A stretch of 64,000 nucleotides of DNA. Source: an uncultured Collinsella sp. GTDB lineage: Bacteria > Actinomycetota > Coriobacteriia > Coriobacteriales > Coriobacteriaceae. Made by a program: the position numbers and the translations under genes. This document shows, in pieces, positions 38,009-45,963 of this stretch. The notes below the pieces were generated by a model. It was not told the origin of the DNA. It worked only from the letters and a program-made list of their open reading frames with translations, and searched no databases. The stretch lies in NCBI GenBank assembly GCA_900555555.1, contig USLK01000002.1, forward strand, positions 1-64,000, in the 5' to 3' direction. Each line of letters opens with the position of its first letter. Positions within the stretch are counted from its first letter, which is position 1.

Positions 38009-38052
38009 CCCATACCGCGCGCCCTCGGGCGCGACTTCCATAGACACGGCTG

Positions 38053-38088
38053 ACGGGCCCGTCTCTTCTTGCGAAGGGGCGGGCCCGT
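38053..38088 (+). terminator. long hairpin after ndk
   Basis: ACGGGCCCG (38053-38061) pairs with CGGGCCCGT (38080-38088), and the inside also pairs (GTCTCTTC/GAAGGGGC) to give about 16-17 bp with loop TTGC. It lacks a T-run. A small hairpin GCGCGCCC/GGGCGCG lies just before it. Confidence 0.6.
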
Positions 38089-38117
38089 TGGCATTGCGGC
38101 CGTTTGACCCGTACAAT
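38088..38117 (+). promoter_or_regulatory. promoter of the desulfidase-like gene
   Basis: TTGGCA (38088-38093) and TACAAT (38112-38117) with an 18-base spacer, 30 bases before the GTG start. Confidence 0.5.
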
Positions 38118-38147
38118 AAGGTTGCAAGCGATTTTTGGAGGTTGACG

Positions 38148-39527
38148 GTGGGTAACAATACAGCCGAACTGTTGCAGGGGGAGACCCGAGACCAGGTGCT
38201 ATGCTCGTTGCTCAACGACGAGCTGATCTGCGCGTTGGGATGCACGGAGCCCATCGCAGTAGCCTATGCGTCGGCGTTGGCGCGCCGGGTGCTGGGTGTT
38301 GAACCCGAGCGTCTCGAGGTCGCATGTTCGGGCAATATCATCAAGAACGTCAAAAGCGTGACGGTTCCCAATTCCGGCGGCATGCGCGGCGTCGAGGCCG
38401 CTGCCATTCTGGGCGCCGTGGGGGGAAATGCCGACGGTGCGCTCGAGGTGCTGCAAGACGTTGATGATGCCCAGCGTGCGCGTACCCAAGAGCTCCTCAA
38501 GCGGGATTCGTACTGCGACGTCACGCTTATCGAAAACGTTCCCAACCTGTATATCGAGATTCGCGCGCTGGCTGGCGGGCATGTTGCCGAGGTCGCCATC
38601 TCCGAGCATCACACCAATGTCGTGCGTTGCACCCTCGATGGGATTCCAGCCGACCGGGCCTGCCCGGCCGCCCGCCGTGACGGCGGCGCCACGGCTTGTT
38701 CTGGGGAGTGCGCCCATACGGCCCAGGCTCCCGTGGTGTCGCAGGAATCCGCCCATGTGGAGGGCCTTACGCTGAGTACGATCCTGGCGTTTGTAAAGCA
38801 TGGCAACATCGATGCTGCGCGCTCGGCACTCGAGCGGCAAATCAACAACAATACGCGCATTTCGCAGGCGGGGCTCGATGAGCCTTGGGGCGCCGAGGTC
38901 GGTCGAACGCTGCTTGCAACCCGCGGCGATGATCTGCCGTGCGTGGCGCGGGCACGGGCGGCCGCCGGTTCCGATGCGCGCATGAGCGGTTGCGCGCTGC
39001 CGGTGGTGATCGTGTGCGGCTCTGGTAACCAGGGTATCACCACCTGCCTTCCGGTGGTCACCTATGCTCGTGAGCTTGGTATTGAGGGCGATCATTTGCT
39101 GCGAGCGTTGGCGCTGTCCGACCTGATCGCCATCCACACCAAGAGCTACATCGGGGCGCTTTCGGCGTTCTGCGGCGTGGTGTGCGCGGCGTGCGGTGCC
39201 GGCGCGGCCATTACGTGGATGCGTGGGGGCACCGATGACCAGATCGGTGCAACGATCGTGAACACGTTGGGAAATGTGGGCGGCATCGTGTGCGACGGGG
39301 CCAAGGCGAGCTGCGCGGCAAAGATTTCCGCTGCGGTGGATGCGGCGATCCTGGCAAGCGATATGGCTCTTGCGGGCCGCGGGTTCCGTGCGGGTGAGGG
39401 CCTGGTCAAGGACACCGTTGAGCAAACCATCGCATCTATGGGCTACGTGGGCCGTGTGGGCATGAAGCCCACCGACGTCGAGATCTTGAACATCATGATC
39501 GGCAAGACCAACGTAGAGGGATGCTAG
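38148..39527 (+). CDS. cyuA: L-cysteine desulfidase family protein (UPF0597, CyuA/YhaM)
   Basis: This 459-residue cytoplasmic protein belongs to the family that breaks L-cysteine into pyruvate, ammonia and sulfide with an iron-sulfur cluster, related to L-serine dehydratases. Family segments are LGCTEPIAVAYA near residue 30, NIIKNVKSVTVPNSGG near 65, CGSGNQGITTCLPV near 290 and NTLGNVGGIVCDGAKASC near 375, with the likely cluster cysteines in the first and later motifs. Between residues 165 and 200 lies a segment with three extra cysteines (DRACPAARRDGGATACSGEC) that may be an insertion. The GTG at 38148 lies 6 bases after GGAGG. Confidence 0.85.
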   Translation: MGNNTAELLQGETRDQVLCSLLNDELICALGCTEPIAVAYASALARRVLGVEPERLEVACSGNIIKNVKSVTVPNSGGMRGVEAAAILGAVGGNADGALEVLQDVDDAQRARTQELLKRDSYCDVTLIENVPNLYIEIRALAGGHVAEVAISEHHTNVVRCTLDGIPADRACPAARRDGGATACSGECAHTAQAPVVSQESAHVEGLTLSTILAFVKHGNIDAARSALERQINNNTRISQAGLDEPWGAEVGRTLLATRGDDLPCVARARAAAGSDARMSGCALPVVIVCGSGNQGITTCLPVVTYARELGIEGDHLLRALALSDLIAIHTKSYIGALSAFCGVVCAACGAGAAITWMRGGTDDQIGATIVNTLGNVGGIVCDGAKASCAAKISAAVDAAILASDMALAGRGFRAGEGLVKDTVEQTIASMGYVGRVGMKPTDVEILNIMIGKTNVEGC

Positions 39528-39589
39528 CCGGGGTCAAACATACGTGCGCTCCGCGTGCAAAGCGGCCGGCAGCGTATATGGCGATAACC

Positions 39590-40339
39590 CTATAGGCTGC
39601 CCTGGCGTGCGTAGAAGTTATCTACGATGCGATCGAAATCGTTGGCGAAGCGCGACATGGGGCCGTTCCAGGTTGCTCGGGGTTTTGAGCCCACGCCAAC
39701 ATACGCGGTCTGCAGACCCATGTCGGGGAGCGGGAAATCTCGTTTGGGATCGTTGCCAACCATGAGGACCTCATGCGGCGCCAGCCCCATTTTGTCGAGT
39801 GATTCACGATAGTACTGTGCACAGGGTTTGCAGCGCGTCGAGTTTTCCATGGTCGTAACGAGCTCGAACGGCACGTCGAGGAGGTTGCCCCACTTCATGC
39901 GACATTCGATGCAGGTACGTGAGAAGCTCGGGTTGGTGAGCAGCGCGATGCGCAGGCCGTGATCAAGGACGACGTCGATCGCATCGTGAGCCCCCTCGCG
40001 CGCATGCGCGGCAACGATCCCATCGTTTTTCCCGGGCAACACGGTGCGCTCGTAGCATTCAAGGACATCGGCAATGACGGGGTCGGAGAGGGGTATGCCG
40101 CAGCGGCCCTCAAGGGAGGAGTCGAAGAACTCCCGGTTGGTGCGTCGGTCGTTGTCGGTCCGCTCTGCCGAGTTGACCTCGAACATGGCACCGGTGAAGG
40201 CTGCGAACACCGATAGGGGGTTCTTGCGCCCAACCTGAGCGAGCAGGTTTGATTCGTCCATCGCCCACAGTGCGATAAACGCGTTGAGATTGAGACTGAG
40301 CAGGGTATCGTCCATATCGAATACAACGGCTTTTAACAC
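39590..40339 (-). CDS. HAD-superfamily hydrolase
   Basis: This 249-residue cytoplasmic phosphatase has the HAD motifs VVFDMDDTLL at residue 4, LLTNPSF near 133, and VGNDPKRDFPLPDMG near 200, with a helical cap domain between. A CxxC-like pair (CIECRMKW; CKPC) is present. The substrate is unknown. I use the GTG at 40339, 8 bases after GAGG on the minus strand, not the ATG at 40471, which has no site. It is convergent with the desulfidase-like gene. Confidence 0.8.
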   Translation of the reverse strand: MLKAVVFDMDDTLLSLNLNAFIALWAMDESNLLAQVGRKNPLSVFAAFTGAMFEVNSAERTDNDRRTNREFFDSSLEGRCGIPLSDPVIADVLECYERTVLPGKNDGIVAAHAREGAHDAIDVVLDHGLRIALLTNPSFSRTCIECRMKWGNLLDVPFELVTTMENSTRCKPCAQYYRESLDKMGLAPHEVLMVGNDPKRDFPLPDMGLQTAYVGVGSKPRATWNGPMSRFANDFDRIVDNFYARQGSL

Positions 40340-40473
40340 GTGAGACACCTCGGCATAGAGTACGTGGCGGTTGGCATACTCACCATTATCGCCTGTTTTC
40401 CCGGCGCGTTCCTCAACAACCTGCGGGCTTGATGCGCATCGGCAGAAAAAAGAAATAGAAGCTTCCTGCACAA

Positions 40474-40503
40474 GTTGAATCGATATAATCTAAATGATTC
40501 AAC
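40474..40503 (+). promoter_or_regulatory. manA promoter with two overlapping operators
   Basis: A perfect 8-bp inverted repeat GTTGAATC (40474-40481) / GATTCAAC (40496-40503) brackets the -10 TATAAT (40484-40489). Within it, TTGAATCGATATAA (40475-40488) is nearly the same near-palindrome found before the PTS genes at 41660 and resembles a LacI-family site with a central CG. Confidence 0.6.
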
Positions 40504-40519
40504 TAGAAGGGAGTTTCAG

Positions 40520-41449
40520 ATGGGCTTGATCCATATCCAACCGGTGTACCACAACAAAATATGGGGCGGCAGGGACCTTCAAACGCTGTTCGGCTTGCAT
40601 ATTCCCGACGGCAAGGTGGGGGAGTGCTGGGCGATCTCTGCGCACGAAAACGGTGACTGCATCGTGAGTGACGGGGCATATGCCGGCAAAACGCTATCGT
40701 GGCTGTGGGCCAACCATCGGGAGCTGTTCGGCGGGCTCGAGGGCGATCGCTTTCCACTTCTCATCAAGCTGCTGGACGCATCGGACGATCTGTCGATCCA
40801 GGTGCATCCGGACGACGCGTATGCCGCGGAGCACGAGGGTGGATCCTTGGGTAAACGCGAATGCTGGTATGTGGTGAGTGCAAAGCCGGGCGCAACGATC
40901 ATCGTTGGTCAGCGCGCCCATGATCGGGCGGAGTTCGAGCGCCTGGTGGCTCAGGGAGCATGGGATAAGCTGCTCAACGAAATACCTGTCCATGCGGGCG
41001 ATTTCTTCCAGATCGATCCGGGATGCGTGCATGCCATCAAGGGCGGCACGGTGCTGCTGGAAACGCAGCAGTCCAGCGATGTCACCTACCGCGTGTACGA
41101 TTACGACCGACGTGACGATTCGGGAGAGTTGCGCGAGCTGCATCTCGAGAAGGCTCTCGATGTAATCGATTACGCCGCGCAGGCCCCACGTGACGGGGCG
41201 CTGGATGCTCCCGTCGCGAACCAGCCGGCCGTCTTGGAGCAAAACGAAAGCTACACGGTGGTTCGACTTATGGTGGAAGGTTCGTACACCCTCGAGCAGC
41301 CTCATCCGTTCATGTGCGTCTCGGTTGTCGAGGGACAGGGCATGATCGAGGGTGAGCCGTACCGTGCGGGCCAGCATGTCCTGGTTCCCTTTGGAACGGA
41401 CTCCGTGCGATTCGAGGGCAATCTGACGGCTGTCTGCAGTTGGGTGTAG
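40520..41449 (+). CDS. manA: mannose-6-phosphate isomerase ManA
   Basis: This 309-residue cytoplasmic enzyme interconverts mannose 6-phosphate and fructose 6-phosphate. The class I short form is evident: IWGGRDL near residue 14, QVHPDDAYA near 94 with zinc-binding His, and GCVHAIKGGTVLLETQQSSDVTYR near 172 with the catalytic region. The ATG at 40520 follows GAAGGGAG. It is alone behind a promoter whose operator also occurs before the PTS genes, so the same regulator may control both. Confidence 0.93.
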   Translation: MGLIHIQPVYHNKIWGGRDLQTLFGLHIPDGKVGECWAISAHENGDCIVSDGAYAGKTLSWLWANHRELFGGLEGDRFPLLIKLLDASDDLSIQVHPDDAYAAEHEGGSLGKRECWYVVSAKPGATIIVGQRAHDRAEFERLVAQGAWDKLLNEIPVHAGDFFQIDPGCVHAIKGGTVLLETQQSSDVTYRVYDYDRRDDSGELRELHLEKALDVIDYAAQAPRDGALDAPVANQPAVLEQNESYTVVRLMVEGSYTLEQPHPFMCVSVVEGQGMIEGEPYRAGQHVLVPFGTDSVRFEGNLTAVCSWV

Positions 41450-41659
41450 CGCTTGCATTTGCATAGCATGGAGTCCATGCGGATGCCGTTCATCTGAGTT
41501 TAGCTACCGTTTACGGAGCTGATTGTAGGAGCAAATCGCACCGCTCCGAGCGGGCAAAAGGTCCATGACACCTCATGTACCTGCGGACTAGTCCGTTGGG
41601 AGGCGGCAAGCAACATGGAACGTCGCGCACGGCTCGTAAAATAGTTGGAGACTCTAGAA
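41450..41659. other. spacer between manA and the PTS operator
   Basis: No gene. A near copy of the TCTACCTGC word (ATGTACCTGCG, from about 41573) and short palindromes are visible. No strong terminator for manA is seen. Confidence 0.35.
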
Positions 41660-41713
41660 TTGAATCGATTTAAAATAAGTAAAAGTTCAAGGGTCTATCA
41701 TACGAACCTTGAA
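41660..41713 (+). promoter_or_regulatory. operator and promoter region of the beta-glucoside PTS genes
   Basis: TTGAATCGATTTAA (41660-41673) is a near-perfect palindrome with central CG. It is followed by a 7-bp perfect inverted repeat TTCAAGG (41686-41692) / CCTTGAA (41707-41713) with a 14-base spacer that includes a possible -10 TATCAT. The manA promoter repeats both features with the same 14-base arm spacing. A LacI-type gene closes this cluster. Confidence 0.6.
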
Positions 41714-41757
41714 GGACGGACGAGCTGTTCCCTCAAAAGGGATTGGAAGGAGAAGAC

Positions 41758-42063
41758 ATGATTCGAGTGATGCTTTGCTGCTCTGCGGGCATGTCCACGA
41801 GCATGATGGTTCAGCGTATGCAGACCGTTGCCAAGGAGCGCGGTATCGAGGCGGAGATCTGGGCGGTCCCCGAGGCGCAAGCCGGTGCGGAGGCCTACAA
41901 GGCCGATGCGATTCTGCTCGGGCCGCAGGTCCGTTTCCTTCTCGATAAGATCAAGTCCGTTGCCGGAGATACGCCGGTGGAGGTCATCGACATGGCAGCT
42001 TACGGCATGATGAACGGGGAGAAGGTCCTCGACCAGGCGATCGCGCTTATCGGTCACGAATAA
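41758..42063 (+). CDS. PTS lactose/cellobiose-type IIB component
   Basis: This 101-residue cytoplasmic phosphocarrier passes phosphate from IIA to the incoming sugar at the IIC channel. The active-site loop is VMLCCSAGMSTSMM, with Cys at residue 7 or 8. The length fits the lactose/cellobiose family. The ATG at 41758 follows GGAAGGAGAAG. The IIA gene lies 2.3 kb downstream, after a 6-phospho-beta-glucosidase, but no IIC gene is in the window. Confidence 0.93.
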   Translation: MIRVMLCCSAGMSTSMMVQRMQTVAKERGIEAEIWAVPEAQAGAEAYKADAILLGPQVRFLLDKIKSVAGDTPVEVIDMAAYGMMNGEKVLDQAIALIGHE

Positions 42064-42444
42064 TCGATGGAGAGCGGGGCTCCGGTGACGGTTTTGCTAC
42101 CTGCCCGCGGAGCCCCTTGGACCAGGTGGCAATTTCATCGCGATTCCGGTTGTGCTCCAGGTTTTGTTCGTCTCCTTTCCGATTCGGTTTTTGTCTGTCT
42201 AGCTGGCGAATGGAGAGCAGGTAGTTGGGAAAACGCCTGCATAAGGGCAATTCCGGCCTGTTTGTATCGCGGGATTCTTGAGGTCTCCACACAGCCGTCG
42301 GGTGCATGCGCGCTCGACGGCTGTGTGCGTTGACGGGGAAACGCGCCCCTTCGATGGCCGATCTCGGATCGACGGCTGGCGTATACCTGGTTTGCGATAG
42401 TGTGCGGCATCGACTTGTTTTTTAAGAAGAAAGAAGTTGTAGAG
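42064..42444. other. gene-free stretch between PTS IIB and the glucosidase
   Basis: It holds a hairpin GGGGCTCCG (42076-42084) / CGGAGCCCC (42108-42116) just after IIB, and a perfect 13-bp inverted repeat CACACAGCCGTCG (42288-42300) / CGACGGCTGTGTG (42315-42327) with a 14-base loop. Neither has a T-run. I do not recognise a LicT/BglG antiterminator site. TTGACG at 42330 could be a -35 without a good -10. Confidence 0.5.
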
Positions 42445-43827
42445 ATGGAAGTGACATTTCCCAAGGGGTTCTATTTCGGTAGCGCGACGAGTGCGCCGCA
42501 GTCCGAAGGCGCCCACGGTATCGAGCACAAGGCCCCTGATATTTGGGATCTTTGGTTCGAGCAGGAGCCTTATAAGTTCCACGGGCAGGTTGGGCCGCAG
42601 GATGCATCGACGTTCTTCGAGCATTTCGAAAGCGATATCGATCTGCTTAGGGAAACCGGTCAGAATTCGTTTCGCACGTCCATCAGCTGGTCACGTCTGC
42701 TTCCCGATCCGGAGGGCGAGCCAAATCCCGAGGCAGTCGAGTTCTACCGTGCCGCATTCACCCGTATGCGCGAGGTGGGCGTGGAGCCGTTCGTGAACTT
42801 GTTCCATTTCGATATGCCTGCTTCCCTGCAGGAGCGTGGGGGATGGGAGAGCCGCGAGGTCGTGGCACTGTATGAGCGCTATGCGCAGACCGCTTTCACC
42901 CTGTTCGGCGACATCGTGAAGCGCTGGTATACGTTCAATGAGCCTATCGTGCATGTTGAGTGCGGCTATCTGCAGCAGTATCACTATCCGTGCAAGGTCG
43001 ACCCGAAGGCCTCCGTTCAGGTCGCCTATCATACGGCCTTGGCGAGCGCGCTTGCCATCCGCGATTTTCATGAGATCGTTCCCGACGGCAAGATCGGCAT
43101 CGTGCTCAACCTCACGCCGGCATATCCGCGTTCAGATAATCCGGCGGATCTTAAGGCCGCCCATATCGCCGAGCTGTTCGCAAACAAGAGCTTTCTCGAC
43201 CCGGCGGTGAAGGGCGTTTACGACCCCGAGCTTATCGGCATCATTCGCGAGCATGGTCTCATGCCGCATGTTGAAGCCGATGACCTGGCGGTTATCCGTG
43301 AGCATACGGTTGATTACCTGGGCGTGAATTACTACCAGCCGCTTCGGGTTTGCGCGCGCGCATCGCTGCCCAATCCCGAGGCTCCGTTTATGCCCACGTA
43401 CTATTACGATGTGTACGAGATGCCCGGCCGCCGCATGAATCCGTATCGAGGATGGGAGATCTATCCCAAGGCGCTGTATGACATCGCGATCAACATTCGC
43501 GACAACTACGGCAACATCGAGTGGATCGTTTCCGAAAACGGTATGGGTGTCGAGGGCGAGGAGGCGTACCGCGGTCCGGACGGCACGATCCAGGATGATT
43601 ACCGTATCGACTTCATCAAGGAGCACCTTACCTGGCTTTCTCGCGGCATAGCCGAGGGCTCCCGTTGCATTGGGTACCATCTGTGGACATTTATAGATTG
43701 CTGGAGCTGGCTCAACGCCTATAAGAATCGCTATGGGCTCGTTGAGCTCGATCTCGATACGCAGGAGCGCCGTATAAAGAAGAGCGGCCGTTGGTACCGA
43801 GAGCTTGCACAGAATAACGGGTTCTAG
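42445..43827 (+). CDS. bglA: 6-phospho-beta-glucosidase, glycoside hydrolase family 1
   Basis: This 460-residue cytoplasmic enzyme splits phosphorylated beta-glucosides such as cellobiose 6-phosphate after PTS uptake. The GH1 barrel shows FYFGSATSAPQSEGA near residue 9, the acid/base Glu in TFNEP near 167, and the nucleophile Glu in IVSENGMG near 360. Phospho- versus non-phospho-substrate cannot be proven from sequence alone, but the PTS neighbours support it. The ribosome site before the ATG at 42445 is weak (AAGAAAG). A DUF3284 gene follows 26 bases later. Confidence 0.9.
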   Translation: MEVTFPKGFYFGSATSAPQSEGAHGIEHKAPDIWDLWFEQEPYKFHGQVGPQDASTFFEHFESDIDLLRETGQNSFRTSISWSRLLPDPEGEPNPEAVEFYRAAFTRMREVGVEPFVNLFHFDMPASLQERGGWESREVVALYERYAQTAFTLFGDIVKRWYTFNEPIVHVECGYLQQYHYPCKVDPKASVQVAYHTALASALAIRDFHEIVPDGKIGIVLNLTPAYPRSDNPADLKAAHIAELFANKSFLDPAVKGVYDPELIGIIREHGLMPHVEADDLAVIREHTVDYLGVNYYQPLRVCARASLPNPEAPFMPTYYYDVYEMPGRRMNPYRGWEIYPKALYDIAINIRDNYGNIEWIVSENGMGVEGEEAYRGPDGTIQDDYRIDFIKEHLTWLSRGIAEGSRCIGYHLWTFIDCWSWLNAYKNRYGLVELDLDTQERRIKKSGRWYRELAQNNGF

Positions 43828-43853
43828 CGATCTGTGTTATCGAGGGGCATGGG

Positions 43854-44303
43854 ATGAAGATCACCGTTCATTTGGCCGTGGAGCCCGAGGAGCTGTTCGA
43901 CAGCCTCATCACTTCGGTGCTTTACGATATCGAGCAGGCTACGGGCAAGAAGATGCCGGCCACTGGGCTCAAAAAGGGTTTTTCATACAAGAAGGTGCTG
44001 CGTGCCAAGAATGGCACCGATCGGCAGGTAACAGCAAAGATCACCAAGCTGCAAAAGCCGTTTCGTTATGCTGCCTCCTTCAAGTCCAAACAAGGCATCA
44101 ATACTATCGACTACGATATTCGCCCCTGCGAGGACGGTGGAATCGATATCCACTACGAGGAGGAGTTCTCTTCTCAGGAGGCCGTGGCAAACGCGAGCGG
44201 CAAGCTGACCGGCGCATTGTATGCCTGGAGTGCAAAACGCCAGATTAAGAATCGCTTTAAGCAGATGGAATCTTATAGTATTCAGCAACGCGAAAACCGA
44301 TAG
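43854..44303 (+). CDS. DUF3284 protein of the PTS cluster
   Basis: This 149-residue protein of unknown function resembles the DUF3284 family, often found with cellobiose-type PTS genes. It begins MKITVHLAVEPEELFDSLITS and has a pattern of alternating strands, which suggests a small START-like or SRPBCC fold, though that is a guess. No membrane segment or catalytic motif is seen. It lies between the glucosidase and PTS IIA in the same direction, so it is probably co-expressed. GAGGGG precedes the ATG. Confidence 0.7.
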   Translation: MKITVHLAVEPEELFDSLITSVLYDIEQATGKKMPATGLKKGFSYKKVLRAKNGTDRQVTAKITKLQKPFRYAASFKSKQGINTIDYDIRPCEDGGIDIHYEEEFSSQEAVANASGKLTGALYAWSAKRQIKNRFKQMESYSIQQRENR

Positions 44304-44318
44304 AAAGGGATGGCGAAC

Positions 44319-44633
44319 ATGGAGAACATGAACGATATCGATATGGCGTGCTTTGAGATTATCTCGAACGTGGGGATGGCGCGCAGTTGCTTTATCGAGG
44401 CGATCGATCTTGCCGGGGAGGATAAGATCGATGAGGCGAAGGCGAAGGTCGAGGAAGGGGAGGAGTACTTTCTCAAGGGGCACGCGAAGCACGGCGAGAT
44501 GATCTCTCATGAGGCCTCGGGCGAGCATATCAATCCGAGCATCATTTTGATCCACGCCGAGGACCAGCTCATGAGCGCCGAGACCTTTAAGATTCTTGCG
44601 GGCAAGTTCATCGCACTTGCCCAGAAGCGCTAA
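44319..44633 (+). CDS. PTS lactose/cellobiose-type IIA component
   Basis: This 104-residue cytoplasmic helical protein takes phosphate from HPr on a histidine and hands it to IIB. The active site is in SIILIHAEDQLMSAET (His near residue 78), and the helix with EAKAKVEEGEEYFLKGH fits the IIA-lac trimer fold. I use the ATG at 44319, which lies 8-9 bases from AGAAAGGG; the ATG at 44310 lies directly on that site. It is the last gene of the forward cluster and is convergent with the LacI-type gene. Confidence 0.92.
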   Translation: MENMNDIDMACFEIISNVGMARSCFIEAIDLAGEDKIDEAKAKVEEGEEYFLKGHAKHGEMISHEASGEHINPSIILIHAEDQLMSAETFKILAGKFIALAQKR

Positions 44634-44645
44634 CCCCGCGCCGTA

Positions 44646-45647
44646 TCATCCGCGCAGGTCGACGATCGAGGGCTGCCAGTTGATCGTGTTGTCGAGCAGT
44701 GTGGTCTTGCCGCTGCCCCTTTGGCCCGATTCGATCATGGAAAGCAGCTCCTGGCCGGCCAGATGGCCCAGCTCGTAAGCGGGGGGACATACCGTCGTGA
44801 GGCGGGGGTAGAACATCTCGTGCGTATCGTCATAATCGTAGCAGGCGTACGAGAGATTCTGCCCGATGGTCCTTCCCGCTTCGGTTGCGGCCTGCAGGGC
44901 GCCCATTCCCATTTTGTAATTGCAGGTAAAAACGCAATCGACCCCCATATCCAGGAGCGCAGACATGCACTGGCGTCCGCTGTTGGGGGAGTAGTCGCCA
45001 AAGAGGACCGTTGCGGACTCCGGCGGAAGGCCGGCACTCGAGATCGCGTCGAGTGCGCCTTGGAGCCGCTCGCGGGAAACCTGTTCCTGTTGGGGGGCGG
45101 CGATGATGCCGATGTGCCGATGTCCGAATTCAACCATTTTCGAGACGACTTCGAAGGAGCTCTCTTTGTTTTTGGGGAGTATCGAGTCGACGTTGGGCGC
45201 GTTGTAAGGCGTGTTGATGGACAGGATGGGTAGATCGATGGAGGCCACGGGGTCGACATGCCCGTCTTCGACGCGCGGTGCCTCGAACAGGATGAGGCCA
45301 TCGATGCCACGGTTGACGAGGGTTTGCAGATGCTGTTCGAAAACCGAGCGCGATTTGCGAAAACCTGCGATCAGCATGCTGTAGTCGGCCTGCTCGATTT
45401 CCGTCTCGATTTGGGAGACGACTTGCGTGGCAAGGTTGTTCTTCATGTTGTTGATCATGAGGCCGATGGTCATGCTGCGGCTGCGGCGCAGGCTCCGTGC
45501 GGTGAGGTTGGGCCGATAATCAAGATCGGCGATGGCCTGCTTGATGGCGTCCATGTTCTTCTGCTTGAGTTTGTAGCCGTTGAGGTAACGTGAAACCGTT
45601 CCCGTGGAAACGCCGGCCCGCTGCGCGACTTCCTGTATCGTAGACAC
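44646..45647 (-). CDS. LacI-family transcriptional regulator
   Basis: This 333-residue protein has an N-terminal LacI helix-turn-helix (TIQEVAQRAGVSTGTVSRYL, residues 3-22), the hinge helix with LRRSRSMTIG near 60, and a periplasmic-binding-protein-like sugar-sensing domain. It is the likely regulator of the adjacent PTS genes and perhaps manA through TTGAATCGATWTAA sites, which is inference. I use the GTG at 45647, 4-5 bases after AGGGG on the minus strand; an ATG at 45665 lacks a site. It is convergent with PTS IIA. Confidence 0.88.
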   Translation of the reverse strand: MSTIQEVAQRAGVSTGTVSRYLNGYKLKQKNMDAIKQAIADLDYRPNLTARSLRRSRSMTIGLMINNMKNNLATQVVSQIETEIEQADYSMLIAGFRKSRSVFEQHLQTLVNRGIDGLILFEAPRVEDGHVDPVASIDLPILSINTPYNAPNVDSILPKNKESSFEVVSKMVEFGHRHIGIIAAPQQEQVSRERLQGALDAISSAGLPPESATVLFGDYSPNSGRQCMSALLDMGVDCVFTCNYKMGMGALQAATEAGRTIGQNLSYACYDYDDTHEMFYPRLTTVCPPAYELGHLAGQELLSMIESGQRGSGKTTLLDNTINWQPSIVDLRG

Positions 45648-45963
45648 AATTCCCCTTGCTCGCATCGTGCGTATTGAGTTTCAGTATGCCACCTGGCTAT
45701 CAGGAAAAAAAGCAAGGGCGCCGAGTTGCGTCCATCTGCTGAAAAAACCAGCCCATCCACGTAAAAATCAGGCTTTTTCCTTGAAATCCGAGGCATTTCC
45801 TCGTAGTCTAAATGAACGTGATTGCATTCGCATCACATACGTATCTGTCGGCCCCCGAGATGTTCCAAACGGTGCGCGCACGCTGCCCGGCTTTTGCCTT
45901 AACGCGAGCAACCATCTGCCGGTCCTAGCAATCGGGGCCCCGTAGTTCGAAAGGGGTCCACCT
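45648..45963. promoter_or_regulatory. divergent region between the LacI-type gene and rpsA
   Basis: It holds the upstream regions of both genes, but I cannot assign -35/-10 boxes with confidence. GAAAGGGG ends 9-10 bases before the rpsA TTG. I see no copy of the TTGAATCGAT operator here. Confidence 0.35.

Noticed and set aside
39568..39602. Terminator between the desulfidase-like gene and the HAD gene
   Set aside because: Only a 6-bp GGCAGC/GCTGCC stem with a large loop and no T-run; it also overlaps the end of the HAD gene.
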